In this document: positions 19,360 through 26,732 of the stretch, piece after piece
Position numbering within the stretch: the first letter of the stretch is position 1
How the letters are laid out: each line of letters opens with the position of its first letter
From: DASPJQ01 sp035299065
GTDB lineage: Bacteria > Bacteroidota > Bacteroidia > Flavobacteriales_D > UBA2798
NCBI GenBank assembly: GCA_035299065.1
Contig: DATGXI010000055.1
Span: forward strand, 1 to 32,836
Direction of reading: 5' to 3'
Length of the DNA stretch: 32,836 nt
Notes under the pieces: generated by a model
Seen by the model: the letters and a program-made list of their open reading frames with translations, nothing else
Database searches by the model: none
Told to the model about the DNA's origin: nothing
Made by a program: the position numbers and the translations under genes

Positions 19360-19478
19360 ATAGCACGAATACCAGTTGGTATTTGCAAATAAGACTTTAT
19401 GACCAAACGTTGGTTGCCTTTAAAAAGCAGCTTTTCAGCCTGAAATATTCAAAAACACTCTCATTATCAGTGTTTTGT
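19329..19478 (-). ncRNA. Candidate small RNA or attenuated porP leader
   Basis: On the minus strand a promoter at 19484-19513 should start transcription near 19478. An 8-bp perfect hairpin (19452-19459 with 19469-19476) would form at the 5' end. About 120 nt later a stem (GGCAGGT at 19340-19346, ACCTGCC at 19353-19359) is followed by a T8 tract. No gene on this strand lies upstream, so the terminator needs another explanation: a ~150-nt RNA or a leader controlling the PorP/SprF-like gene 100 nt further on. It fits no RNA family I recognise. A 12-residue ORF overlaps the terminator but is probably chance. Confidence 0.45.
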
Positions 19479-19483
19479 TAATT

Positions 19484-19513
19484 CAAAAATAGTCCTTCAA
19501 AATGCGCCCTCAA
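19484..19513 (-). promoter_or_regulatory. Minus-strand promoter (TTG-N19-TATTTTTG)
   Basis: TTG (19511-19513) and TATTTTTG (19484-19491) on the minus strand are 19 nt apart, matching the Bacteroidota consensus TTG-N17-23-TAnnTTTG. It is back to back with the sucA promoter element and is the best promoter match I found in the window. Confidence 0.6.
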
Positions 19514-19527
19514 TCCCCTTAAAATCA

Positions 19528-19535
19528 TAAATTTG
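19528..19535 (+). promoter_or_regulatory. Probable -7 element of the sucAB operon
   Basis: TAAATTTG is an exact match to TAnnTTTG, 25 nt before the sucA ATG, giving a leader of about 20 nt. No clear -33 TTG is present at the expected distance. Confidence 0.5.
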
Positions 19536-19560
19536 TCAACTCACGACTAAAAACGTTTTT

Positions 19561-22293
19561 ATGGATAAATATTCATACTTAAGTAATGCACATCCTGAAG
19601 TGATTGACAGCATGTACAAACAGTACAAAGAAAATGCAGAAAGTGTTGATGCATCATGGCGCCAGTTTTTTGAAGGTTTTGAATTTGCCCGTACCGATTT
19701 TTCCTCAGCCGAAGGCGGGATTCCTGAGAACGTATCAAAAGAATTTAAAGTCATTCAGCTCATAAACGGTTACCGCCAGCGCGGGCATTTGTTTACCAAA
19801 ACCAACCCGGTTCGGGAACGCAGGCAGTATTCACCCTCACTTGCCATTGAAAACTTTGGTTTAAGCGTTGCTGACATGGACACTGTTTTTCAGGCAGGAA
19901 ATGAAATTGGTATAGGCGCATCAAAATTGCGTGATATTGTAGCTCATCTTGAACAAACCTATTGCCAAAGTATAGGTTGTGAATTTGTATACCTGCGTTC
20001 ACCTGAAGTTATAAAATGGCTTCAGTCACGCATGGAAGGTTCAAAAAATACTCCGAATTTTTCAAAAGCAGAAAAGAAAACAATTCTTGAAAAATTAAAC
20101 CAGGCCGTATTGTTTGAAAATTTTCTTGCCACAAAATTTGTTGGACAAAAACGATTTTCGCTTGAAGGTGGTGAAGCATTGATACCTGCGCTTGATTCAA
20201 TTATGGAGTGTGGCGCTGATTTGGGTGTACAGGATTTTGTTCTTGGTATGGCACACAGGGGACGCCTGAACGTATTGACAAATATTCTTAACAAACAATA
20301 CAAAGATGTTTTTACCGAATTTGAAGGATTAACTGCCGAGGATACCGACTTTGATGGCGATGTAAAATATCACCAGGGTTACAGCAGTGATCAATTGAGC
20401 AATTCGGGAAAACATGTGCACATGAGCCTTACGCCCAACCCTTCCCATTTGGAGGCCGTAGATCCGGTTGTAGAAGGTATTGCACGTGCTAAAATTGATC
20501 ACAAACACGGAGGAAACAACTCACAGGTTTGCCCAATTTTAATGCATGGCGATGCTGCTCTTGCAGGACAGGGAATTGTTTATGAAGTAATTCAAATGTC
20601 GCAGTTGGATGGTTACAAAACAGGCGGAACCATTCACGTTGTAACAAATAACCAGGTTGGATTCACCACAAACTATACCGATGGACGATCAAGTACCTAT
20701 TGCACCGATGTTGCTAAGGTAACACTGAGCCCCGTTTTCCACGTAAACGGTGACGATGTAGAAGCCGTTGTGTTTGTTTCCAAACTGGCCATGGAATTCC
20801 GCCAGGAATTTAAACGTGATGTTTTTATTGATATTTTATGCTACCGTAAATATGGCCATAACGAAGGTGACGAACCGCGTTTTACCCAGCCAATTTTATA
20901 CAAAGCAATTGCCAAACACCCGAATCCTTTACAGCTGTACGTTGAAAAACTGGTAAACGAGGGGACTATTACAGGGGAAGAGGCCAAGCAACTGGAAAAG
21001 GAGTTTAAGGCTAACCTGGAGGCAAACCTTGCCGAAGCAAAACAACGTTCAAATGCAAAAATCACTTCATTCCTTGAAGGAACATGGAGCGGGTTGAAAC
21101 AGGCTGGTAAAAATTCATTTGACAAAAGCCCCGAAACTGGTGTTGATAAAAAAGCATTTCTGCAAATTGCCGAAAAAATAACATCGCTTCCAAAAGACAA
21201 AGCATTCTTCAATAAAATCCAAAAGATTTTTGAAGAACGTGCTGCCATGATTAAAAACGATGCCTATGACTGGGCAATGGGCGAGTTAATGGCCTATGCA
21301 ACCCTGATGAATGAAGGACATTTTGTTCGCCTGAGTGGCCAGGATGTTGAACGCGGAACTTTCTCGCACCGCCACGCTGTTGTTAAAGTTGAAGACAGCG
21401 AAGAAGAATATGTTCCTTTAAACAATGCCGGAACAAAGGCAAAGTTTGAAGTTTATAATTCCTTGTTGAGCGAGTACGCAGTACTTGGATATGAATACGG
21501 CTATGCATTTGCATCGCCTGAAGATTTAATTATTTGGGAAGCCCAATTTGGGGATTTCTTTAACGGTGCACAAATCATTATTGACCAGTTCCTGTCATCG
21601 GCCGAATACAAGTGGAAACGCATGAACGGACTTGTGATGTTATTACCGCATGGCTACGAAGGCCAGGGACCAGAACATTCAAGTGCACGCATGGAACGTT
21701 TCTTACAAATGTGTGCTGACAATAACATGCAAATTGTAAACACAACAACTCCTGCCAACCAATTTCACGTATTACGCAGGCAATTAAAACGCGATTTCCG
21801 CAAACCGTTGATTTGTTTTACCCCTAAAAAATTATTGCGTTACCCAGCTTGTGTTTCGTCAATCAATGATTTTACTTCGGGTTCATTCCAGGAAGTAATT
21901 GATGATCCAAACGCCAAAGCTGCCGATGTAAAAACGCTTATTTTGTGTTGCGGTAAAATTTATTATGAACTTGCAGAACGCAAACAAAAAGAAGGCGCAA
22001 ATGATGTAGCCATTGTTCGCATTGAACAATTATATCCTTATCCGCAGAATCAAATTGATGCCGTTTTTGCAAAATACAAAGGCGCTAAAAAAATTCTTTG
22101 GGCGCAGGAAGAACCAGAAAACATGGGACCATGGAGGCACATGTTTGGGTACCTGCACAAAACAGGCATTGAATTCGTAGGCCGTGAAGCCAGCGCCAGC
22201 CCTGCAACAGGATACTTAAAAGTACACAATGAACAAAGCGAACAAATTTTAAGTAGTTTATTCGCCAAGAAATTAGAAAAAACCAAATCCTAA
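19561..22293 (+). CDS. sucA: 2-oxoglutarate dehydrogenase E1 component (910 aa)
   Basis: Thiamine-diphosphate-dependent E1 of the 2-oxoglutarate dehydrogenase complex. It decarboxylates 2-oxoglutarate and passes the succinyl group to lipoyl-E2 in the cytoplasmic TCA cycle. The N-terminus (SYLSNAHPEVIDSMY, SWRQFFEGF) is the usual small E2-binding segment. GMAHRGRLNVL lies at ~229-239, the ThDP/Mg-binding block GDAALAGQG at 330-338 with NNQVG at 363-367, and the C-terminal transketolase-like half has GYEGQGPEHSSAR and WAQEEPENMG. Length is normal. The next gene, 40 nt downstream, encodes the matching E2, so this is the standard sucAB operon. E3 (lpd) is not in the window. Confidence 0.97.
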   Translation: MDKYSYLSNAHPEVIDSMYKQYKENAESVDASWRQFFEGFEFARTDFSSAEGGIPENVSKEFKVIQLINGYRQRGHLFTKTNPVRERRQYSPSLAIENFGLSVADMDTVFQAGNEIGIGASKLRDIVAHLEQTYCQSIGCEFVYLRSPEVIKWLQSRMEGSKNTPNFSKAEKKTILEKLNQAVLFENFLATKFVGQKRFSLEGGEALIPALDSIMECGADLGVQDFVLGMAHRGRLNVLTNILNKQYKDVFTEFEGLTAEDTDFDGDVKYHQGYSSDQLSNSGKHVHMSLTPNPSHLEAVDPVVEGIARAKIDHKHGGNNSQVCPILMHGDAALAGQGIVYEVIQMSQLDGYKTGGTIHVVTNNQVGFTTNYTDGRSSTYCTDVAKVTLSPVFHVNGDDVEAVVFVSKLAMEFRQEFKRDVFIDILCYRKYGHNEGDEPRFTQPILYKAIAKHPNPLQLYVEKLVNEGTITGEEAKQLEKEFKANLEANLAEAKQRSNAKITSFLEGTWSGLKQAGKNSFDKSPETGVDKKAFLQIAEKITSLPKDKAFFNKIQKIFEERAAMIKNDAYDWAMGELMAYATLMNEGHFVRLSGQDVERGTFSHRHAVVKVEDSEEEYVPLNNAGTKAKFEVYNSLLSEYAVLGYEYGYAFASPEDLIIWEAQFGDFFNGAQIIIDQFLSSAEYKWKRMNGLVMLLPHGYEGQGPEHSSARMERFLQMCADNNMQIVNTTTPANQFHVLRRQLKRDFRKPLICFTPKKLLRYPACVSSINDFTSGSFQEVIDDPNAKAADVKTLILCCGKIYYELAERKQKEGANDVAIVRIEQLYPYPQNQIDAVFAKYKGAKKILWAQEEPENMGPWRHMFGYLHKTGIEFVGREASASPATGYLKVHNEQSEQILSSLFAKKLEKTKS

Positions 22294-22333
22294 TCAATTT
22301 TATATATTAAATTTTGAATTTTAAATTTTTGTT

Positions 22334-23584
22334 ATGGCAATAGTAGATTTGAAAGTACCTAGTCCGGGAGAATCAATTACCGAAGTTGTAATTGCACGCT
22401 GGATTGTAAAAGATGGCGATGTAGTGGAGAAAGACCAGGAATTGTGTGAAGTAGATTCGGATAAGGCTACCCTTACAATAAACGCTGAAGAAGCAGGAGC
22501 GGTAAAAATTCTTGCAAACGAAGGTGATACTGTAAAAGTTGGGCAAGTGGTTGTCAAAATTGATACGAGTGTTCAGCCGGTTGCAAAACCAAAAACTGAA
22601 AAAGTTGAGGCTAAAACTGAGAAAAAAGCTGAAGCTGTAGTTCCAAATCCCTTGCCAATTGCCAATGGAAACGGTCATGCTGCCGGCCATGCCAGCCCAG
22701 CCGCCAAAAAAATGATGGATGAGAAGGGTGTTAAAGGAAATCAAATTGCTGCAACCGGAAAAGACGGGCGCATTACCAAACAGGATGTACTTAGCGCAAT
22801 GGCCAAAGGTTTCCCTGTGAAAGAAGCGGCCAATGTTGCTGTGTTTAGTGGTTCACGTGACCAGGAACGCAAAAAAATGACAACCCTTCGCAAAAAAATT
22901 GCTGAACGTTTGGTAAATGTGAAAAACCAAACGGCTATGCTAACTACGTTTAACGAAGTTGACATGAAGCCGGTAATGGACCTGCGAAAAAAATATAAAG
23001 ACAAGTTTACCGAAACACACGGCATTGGCTTAGGGTTCATGTCATTCTTTACAAAGGCCTGTTCAATCGCCTTACAACATTACCCTGCTGTTAATGCTTA
23101 CATTGATGGTGATGAGATGGTGTATAACAACTATACAGATATTGGAATTGCCGTAAGTACCCCAAAAGGATTAATGGTGCCTATTTTGCGCAGCGCTGAA
23201 TTAATGAGCCTTGCCGACATTGAAAACGGCATTAAAAATATGGCTACAAAAGCACGCGATGGAAAAATTACTGTTGATGATATGAATGGCGGAACATTTA
23301 CCATTACAAATGGTGGGGTGTTTGGGTCAATGTTGTCAACGCCAATTATCAATCCTCCGCAAAGTGCAATTTTAGGCATGCACAACATAGTTGAGCGCCC
23401 GGTTGCCATTGATGGTAAAGTAGAAATACGCCCAATTATGTATGTTGCCCTTTCATACGATCACCGCATCATTGACGGAAAAGAATCAGTAGGATTCCTT
23501 GTAAAAGTGAAGGAAATGCTGGAAAATCCAACCAAAATGCTGTTTGGCGGCAAAGATCCTCAGGAAGTGGTATTGGGATTGTAA
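22334..23584 (+). CDS. sucB: Dihydrolipoyl succinyltransferase, E2 of 2-oxoglutarate dehydrogenase (416 aa)
   Basis: Core E2 enzyme that transfers succinyl from the lipoyl arm to CoA. The lipoyl domain is at ~1-77 with the modified lysine in DSDKA (Lys44). A Lys/Glu/Ala/Pro linker follows, then the E1/E3-binding domain at ~115-157 (SPAAKKMMDEKGV, GKDGRITKQDVL), and the catalytic domain from ~175 to the end. The acyltransferase motif is DHRIIDGKE at 376-384, with His377 and Asp381 as expected catalytic residues. TFNEVDM near residue 210 fits the succinyltransferase type. One lipoyl domain is normal. It is 40 nt downstream of sucA, and a terminator follows its stop. Confidence 0.97.
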   Translation: MAIVDLKVPSPGESITEVVIARWIVKDGDVVEKDQELCEVDSDKATLTINAEEAGAVKILANEGDTVKVGQVVVKIDTSVQPVAKPKTEKVEAKTEKKAEAVVPNPLPIANGNGHAAGHASPAAKKMMDEKGVKGNQIAATGKDGRITKQDVLSAMAKGFPVKEAANVAVFSGSRDQERKKMTTLRKKIAERLVNVKNQTAMLTTFNEVDMKPVMDLRKKYKDKFTETHGIGLGFMSFFTKACSIALQHYPAVNAYIDGDEMVYNNYTDIGIAVSTPKGLMVPILRSAELMSLADIENGIKNMATKARDGKITVDDMNGGTFTITNGGVFGSMLSTPIINPPQSAILGMHNIVERPVAIDGKVEIRPIMYVALSYDHRIIDGKESVGFLVKVKEMLENPTKMLFGGKDPQEVVLGL

Positions 23585-23623
23585 GAATTTCAGATAGAGA
23601 ACTTTTTTTAATAGATATTTATC

Positions 23624-23654
23624 AATCCCCGTTCATACAGCGGGGATTTTTTTT
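23624..23654 (+). terminator. Terminator of the sucAB operon
   Basis: A perfect 8-bp stem (AATCCCCG at 23624-23631, CGGGGATT at 23641-23648) with a 9-nt loop and a T-run to 23654. The next gene's ATG is at 23659, only 4 nt past the T-run. Confidence 0.88.
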
Positions 23655-23658
23655 GGAC

Positions 23659-24096
23659 ATGAAATTTACCAATGAAATAGTGATTAAGAGCCCGATAGCG
23701 CGGGTGTGGCATTTTGCTTATGAGACGGGAAATTTAAAGCAATGGGCTGATGGTTTTTTAAGCTATGAGCAAATAAGCGGCTCCATAAGGGAAAAGGGAT
23801 CAAAAAGCATTCACACCTACCAGGTAGGCGCAATCATGTATTTGGTTACCGAAGAAACGCTTGAGGTTGTTCCATACAAACAGTTAAAATTACTACAGCA
23901 ACGTTCCCGTGAGATTTGCGAGGTTGAACTATTTTTTGAGGAAAAAAGCGGGAATGAAACATTTGTACGAATGACGTATGATTTTAAACTTCGCTTTCCT
24001 GAAAAAATTCTTTACACACTGCTCTGGCCTTATTCAAAAATAAAAACACGGAAAATTCTTGAAAAGATGAAAGTTCTGGTTGAGAACGAGTCTTAA
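23659..24096 (+). CDS. SRPBCC-fold (START-like) small protein (145 aa)
   Basis: A small cytoplasmic protein with the pattern of the SRPBCC/Bet v1-like ligand-binding fold: an N-terminal strand (FTNEIVIKSPIARVWHFA), a W-x-x-G loop, several beta strands in the middle, and a long C-terminal helix (KIKTRKILEKMKVLVENES). Members bind hydrophobic ligands or act as cyclases or stress proteins; this one has no feature that tells which. ATG at 23659 is preferred over the TTG two codons earlier. The gene follows the sucB terminator so closely that it may depend on readthrough or on a promoter inside sucB. Function unknown. Confidence 0.75.
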   Translation: MKFTNEIVIKSPIARVWHFAYETGNLKQWADGFLSYEQISGSIREKGSKSIHTYQVGAIMYLVTEETLEVVPYKQLKLLQQRSREICEVELFFEEKSGNETFVRMTYDFKLRFPEKILYTLLWPYSKIKTRKILEKMKVLVENES

Positions 24097-24264
24097 CCCT
24101 TTCATTGCCAAAACACAAAGAAATCCATAATACAAACCCCTGATTTTCTTGTTAACGGCTGTAACTTTACTACCCTCTTAAGTGTTTTTATATCAGCACA
24201 GGAAAACTTTGTTAAAAAGGAAATTCCCGCACCCTATTTACCCACTTTTTGCGTTATCCGAAAT

Positions 24265-24939
24265 ATGAAACGTTTTGTACTTATTATTTATGCGTTTTTA
24301 ATATTGGTTCCTGTTTTTTCGCAGGACTACGATACCCTTGACCAGCCCCTGGTTCAACCGCGTTATCATTTTGGGTTCGGCATTGGTACCGGCCTTCCGT
24401 TTATGCAGGAAATTGAACGAAACATTGAGAACCTGGATGCTTCCATTACCGACACACTTACAGCCATCACTTACACCGGAATATCTTCTCCTTACATACA
24501 TATTATTTTTGAATTTGATTTCGGAAAACACACTTCGTTGCGAGTTAGCCCCGGCATAAGCTTAAACAAATTTATGACCTATCATCATTGGGAAAATGGT
24601 GATAAAACCACAACGCTTAGCGTGCTCAACCTTGTGAGAATTCCTGTCCACCTGAACTATAAAATTGCTTATAAACTTTGCTCCTTTAACTTTTTACCCG
24701 GCATGAGCTATATTGTTGGCAATAACAACAACATTAATTTAAGCATACCTTTAAACTCGTTAGCGGTTGATGCCGGATTCGAATTCACCCGCAATTTCAA
24801 TAACCTTATTGCTGGTTTGGAAGTAAGGTACATTCATATGTTGAGCGATTTCAATTCTTACCGTCACCTTGGCCACGTAAATTTCACCGATAAAATGCAT
24901 ATGAACTATGTACAGTGTGGCCTTACATTGAAATACTAA
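24265..24939 (+). CDS. Outer-membrane beta-barrel protein, possibly PorT-like (224 aa)
   Basis: A signal peptide (MKRFVLIIYAFLILVPVFSQ) is followed by alternating hydrophobic and polar strands ending in an aromatic LTLKY, which fits a small outer-membrane barrel. Segments such as RVSPGISLNKF, LVRIPVHLNYKI and FLPGMSYIVGNN resemble the PorT-like/porin-family barrel of Bacteroidota. PorT is a T9SS assembly protein, but many relatives are uncharacterised, so I do not assign that role. The region 24097-24264 upstream has only weak promoter near-matches (TAACTTTA near 24166, AAACTTTG at 24204-24211). The DUF3303-type gene begins 11 nt after the stop, probably in the same transcript. Confidence 0.75.
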   Translation: MKRFVLIIYAFLILVPVFSQDYDTLDQPLVQPRYHFGFGIGTGLPFMQEIERNIENLDASITDTLTAITYTGISSPYIHIIFEFDFGKHTSLRVSPGISLNKFMTYHHWENGDKTTTLSVLNLVRIPVHLNYKIAYKLCSFNFLPGMSYIVGNNNNINLSIPLNSLAVDAGFEFTRNFNNLIAGLEVRYIHMLSDFNSYRHLGHVNFTDKMHMNYVQCGLTLKY

Positions 24940-24950
24940 TCCTTTATGTT

Positions 24951-25220
24951 ATGACTTACATGATCATTGAGCACTTTTACAAAGGAAAAGTGAAAGCTAT
25001 ATATGAACGTGTTGCCAAAGAAGGGCGGTTTATTCCCGATGGAGTACGGTACATAAACAGCTGGATAAATGAAGATGTAACCATTTGTTACCAGGTAATG
25101 GAGGCCGACACCCGCGAACAATTACAACAATGGATTGACAACTGGAAAGGGTATGCCGACTTTGAAGTGGTTCCGGTTATCAGTTCAGCAGAAGCAAAAA
25201 TAAAAGTCTTAGCCGATTAA
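24951..25220 (+). CDS. DUF3303-type small protein (89 aa)
   Basis: A short cytoplasmic alpha/beta protein starting MTYMIIEHFYKGKVKAIYER, with RFIPDGVRYINSW and CYQVMEAD...LQQWIDNW, the usual pattern of the DUF3303 family (ferredoxin-like dimeric fold, function unknown). ATG at 24951 is chosen; a GTG start further upstream would overlap the barrel gene. It lies 11 nt after the barrel gene. Its stop codon overlaps the stop of the convergent minus-strand gene within TTAA at 25217-25220. Confidence 0.8.
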   Translation: MTYMIIEHFYKGKVKAIYERVAKEGRFIPDGVRYINSWINEDVTICYQVMEADTREQLQQWIDNWKGYADFEVVPVISSAEAKIKVLAD

Positions 25221-25864
25221 CGTAAAACCGATACCTGTCCACGCAATTCTTTCATTTCATCACCTCTTTTGTAATTGTATAGAATACGATAAATATATGT
25301 ATCCGTTTTAACATGTGTATTTTTATAGGTTGCATCCCAACCTGTATTAAGGTCATGCGTTTGAAAAATCAATTCACCCCAGCGGTTAAAAATTTGCATT
25401 TTGTACTCAGCAGGCTCACAACCAAACTGCGGTCTGAAAGCATCGTTCATACTGTCGCCACATGTTGTAAATATATTTGGAACATATACAATTTCTTCGC
25501 AGGGAGGCTCTAAATAAAGCTCAACGGTACCAATGCACGATTTTTCCAACTCACCTGCCTTATAAGAATAGGAGATAATCCAGTTGTATATTCCTGCTTC
25601 ACAAACATTCCCGTTATTGCTTACACCCATCCAAAGTAAGTCAAGCCTGTCAGACGTGTACACTTCTGTCCCGGTCTTATCAAATACCCGAAGCGAAAAA
25701 CTTGTGGGCTCTCTTTCAAATGTAAATTTCAACGGGACATCACCTGCTAACAGCAACGCCATTGGAAATGCAACGCCCGTATCGCAGGTGGATTCAGTAT
25801 AATTATGCTGCCCTTTTGTAAAAAAGCTTATACAGGTGAATGCTAAAAGTAATATCGATTTCAT
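25217..25864 (-). CDS. Small secreted protein with two tandem type B sorting-like domains (215 aa)
   Basis: Signal peptide ~1-18 (FFTKG-Q). Residues ~29-117 look like a degenerate type B sorting domain: it keeps the FSLRVFDKTGTEVY strand, the LLWMGVSNNG turn and GIYNWIISY, but has lost the opening PN-FTP-DG-ND motif. Residues ~126-215 are a fuller copy: YVPNIFTTCGDSMNDAF, IFNRWGE, NTGWDA, ending VSVLR. Several cysteines (27, 88, 110, 122, 135, 149) could form disulfides. There is no other passenger. A near-match -7 element CATATTTG (25880-25887, minus) suggests its own promoter, and the related gene 25936-26292 is upstream on the same strand. Export by T9SS is expected from the domain; function is unknown. 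Confidence 0.82.
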   Translation of the reverse strand: MKSILLLAFTCISFFTKGQHNYTESTCDTGVAFPMALLLAGDVPLKFTFEREPTSFSLRVFDKTGTEVYTSDRLDLLWMGVSNNGNVCEAGIYNWIISYSYKAGELEKSCIGTVELYLEPPCEEIVYVPNIFTTCGDSMNDAFRPQFGCEPAEYKMQIFNRWGELIFQTHDLNTGWDATYKNTHVKTDTYIYRILYNYKRGDEMKELRGQVSVLR

Positions 25865-25879
25865 TTATGAATTGTTATC

Positions 25880-25887
25880 CAAATATG
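25880..25887 (-). promoter_or_regulatory. Possible -7 element before the tandem sorting-domain gene
   Basis: CATATTTG on the minus strand matches TAnnTTTG at all but one position and lies 15 nt before the ATG at 25864. No clear -33 TTG was found. Confidence 0.3.
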
Positions 25888-25935
25888 ACACATAATGAAG
25901 TAAACGTTGGTACCAATGGATCATTTTTTACCTCA

Positions 25936-26292
25936 CTATTTTCTTGACAACCTGAAGCTCCCATTGCAGGTAAACTCTTCGCTATCCTCAGAAAACCTGA
26001 AACTGATGATCCAAAAATATACACCTTCCGGCATTTTCCGGTCTTTCAATTTACCATCCCAACATTCGTTGTGTTTAACTGTTTCAAACATACGCGCACC
26101 CCACCTGTCAAATATTTTTAGTTTTATGTTTGAAGGTGCTTTTTTAAATTCAATGTAAAAGCAATCATTTACCCCATCGTTATTTGGGGTCAGCGTTTTC
26201 ACAACAATTACATCAGGGTGACATTCCTCCTCGCCCCGGGACATTCCCAGGCCTATGAAAGCAGTCATTATCAAAGCAAAAAGAATTCTCAT
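25936..26292 (-). CDS. Minimal secreted type B sorting-domain protein (118 aa)
   Basis: Signal peptide ~1-20, then almost at once a type B sorting domain (~30-118): VKTLTPNNDGVNDCF, LKIFDRWGARMFE, ECWDGKLKDRKMPEGVYFW, ending FRLSRK. No passenger is present. Cys24, Cys44, Cys77 and Cys109 could pair. It is divergent from the DUF3467-type gene (84-bp gap) and 71 nt upstream of the tandem-domain protein on the same strand, so the two may be co-transcribed and functionally linked. The ending differs from the LLR of the adhesins, which may mean a different processing or partner. Confidence 0.85.
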   Translation of the reverse strand: MRILFALIMTAFIGLGMSRGEEECHPDVIVVKTLTPNNDGVNDCFYIEFKKAPSNIKLKIFDRWGARMFETVKHNECWDGKLKDRKMPEGVYFWIISFRFSEDSEEFTCNGSFRLSRK

Positions 26293-26341
26293 GCACGGTT
26301 AAATTACAAATTTTTGACGAACCTTCGTTCTTTATAATCCC

Positions 26342-26349
26342 TATATTTG
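26342..26349 (+). promoter_or_regulatory. Probable -7 element of the DUF3467-type gene
   Basis: TATATTTG matches TAnnTTTG exactly, 27 nt before the ATG at 26377. A TTTG at 26313-26316 is 25 nt upstream, slightly too far for a standard -33 element. Confidence 0.5.
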
Positions 26350-26376
26350 ACAAAAGCGTTAAAAGGCAATTTACTT

Positions 26377-26700
26377 ATGGAAAACAACAATAATAACAAC
26401 AACGAGCAGCAAGGCCAATTGAACATTGAACTTAGCGAAAAAGTAGCTGAAGGTATTTATTCGAACCTTGCCATTATTACCCATTCAAACAGTGAATTTG
26501 TAATTGACTTCATAAAAATTATGCCCGGTGTACCCAAGGCAAAAGTTAAATCGCGTATTGTACTAACTCCGCAACATGCAAAACGACTAATGCGCGCCCT
26601 TACCGACAATCTTATGAAGTTTGAATCGGCTCACGGCCAAATTAAAGATGTTGACCCCGGTTTTCCAATGAATTTTGGCGGACCAACCGCGCAAGCGTGA
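26377..26700 (+). CDS. DUF3467-type protein (107 aa)
   Basis: A small cytoplasmic protein of unknown function. ATG at 26377 is chosen over the TTG ten codons earlier, which overlaps the promoter. An Asn-rich start (ENNNNNNNEQQ) is followed by the family core: GIYSNLAIITHSNSEFVIDF, IMPGVPKAKVKSRIVLTPQH, KRLMRALTDNL, typical of DUF3467. The family is short, conserved in Bacteroidota, and has no known catalytic residues. The gene is alone on its strand; the patatin-like gene converges with it, 32 nt between stop codons. Confidence 0.85.
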   Translation: MENNNNNNNEQQGQLNIELSEKVAEGIYSNLAIITHSNSEFVIDFIKIMPGVPKAKVKSRIVLTPQHAKRLMRALTDNLMKFESAHGQIKDVDPGFPMNFGGPTAQA

Positions 26701-26732
26701 CAATCTCAAATTTCAAGTCTCAAAACTGTGAA

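Noticed and set aside
19323..19361. 12-residue ORF across the terminator on the minus strand (leader peptide?)
   Set aside because: It has no run of regulatory codons and mostly reads the stem and T-tract, so chance is more likely.
19381..19390. Palindrome ATTTGCAAAT as an operator
   Set aside because: A single 10-bp AT-rich palindrome is expected by chance in this composition and no regulator is known here.
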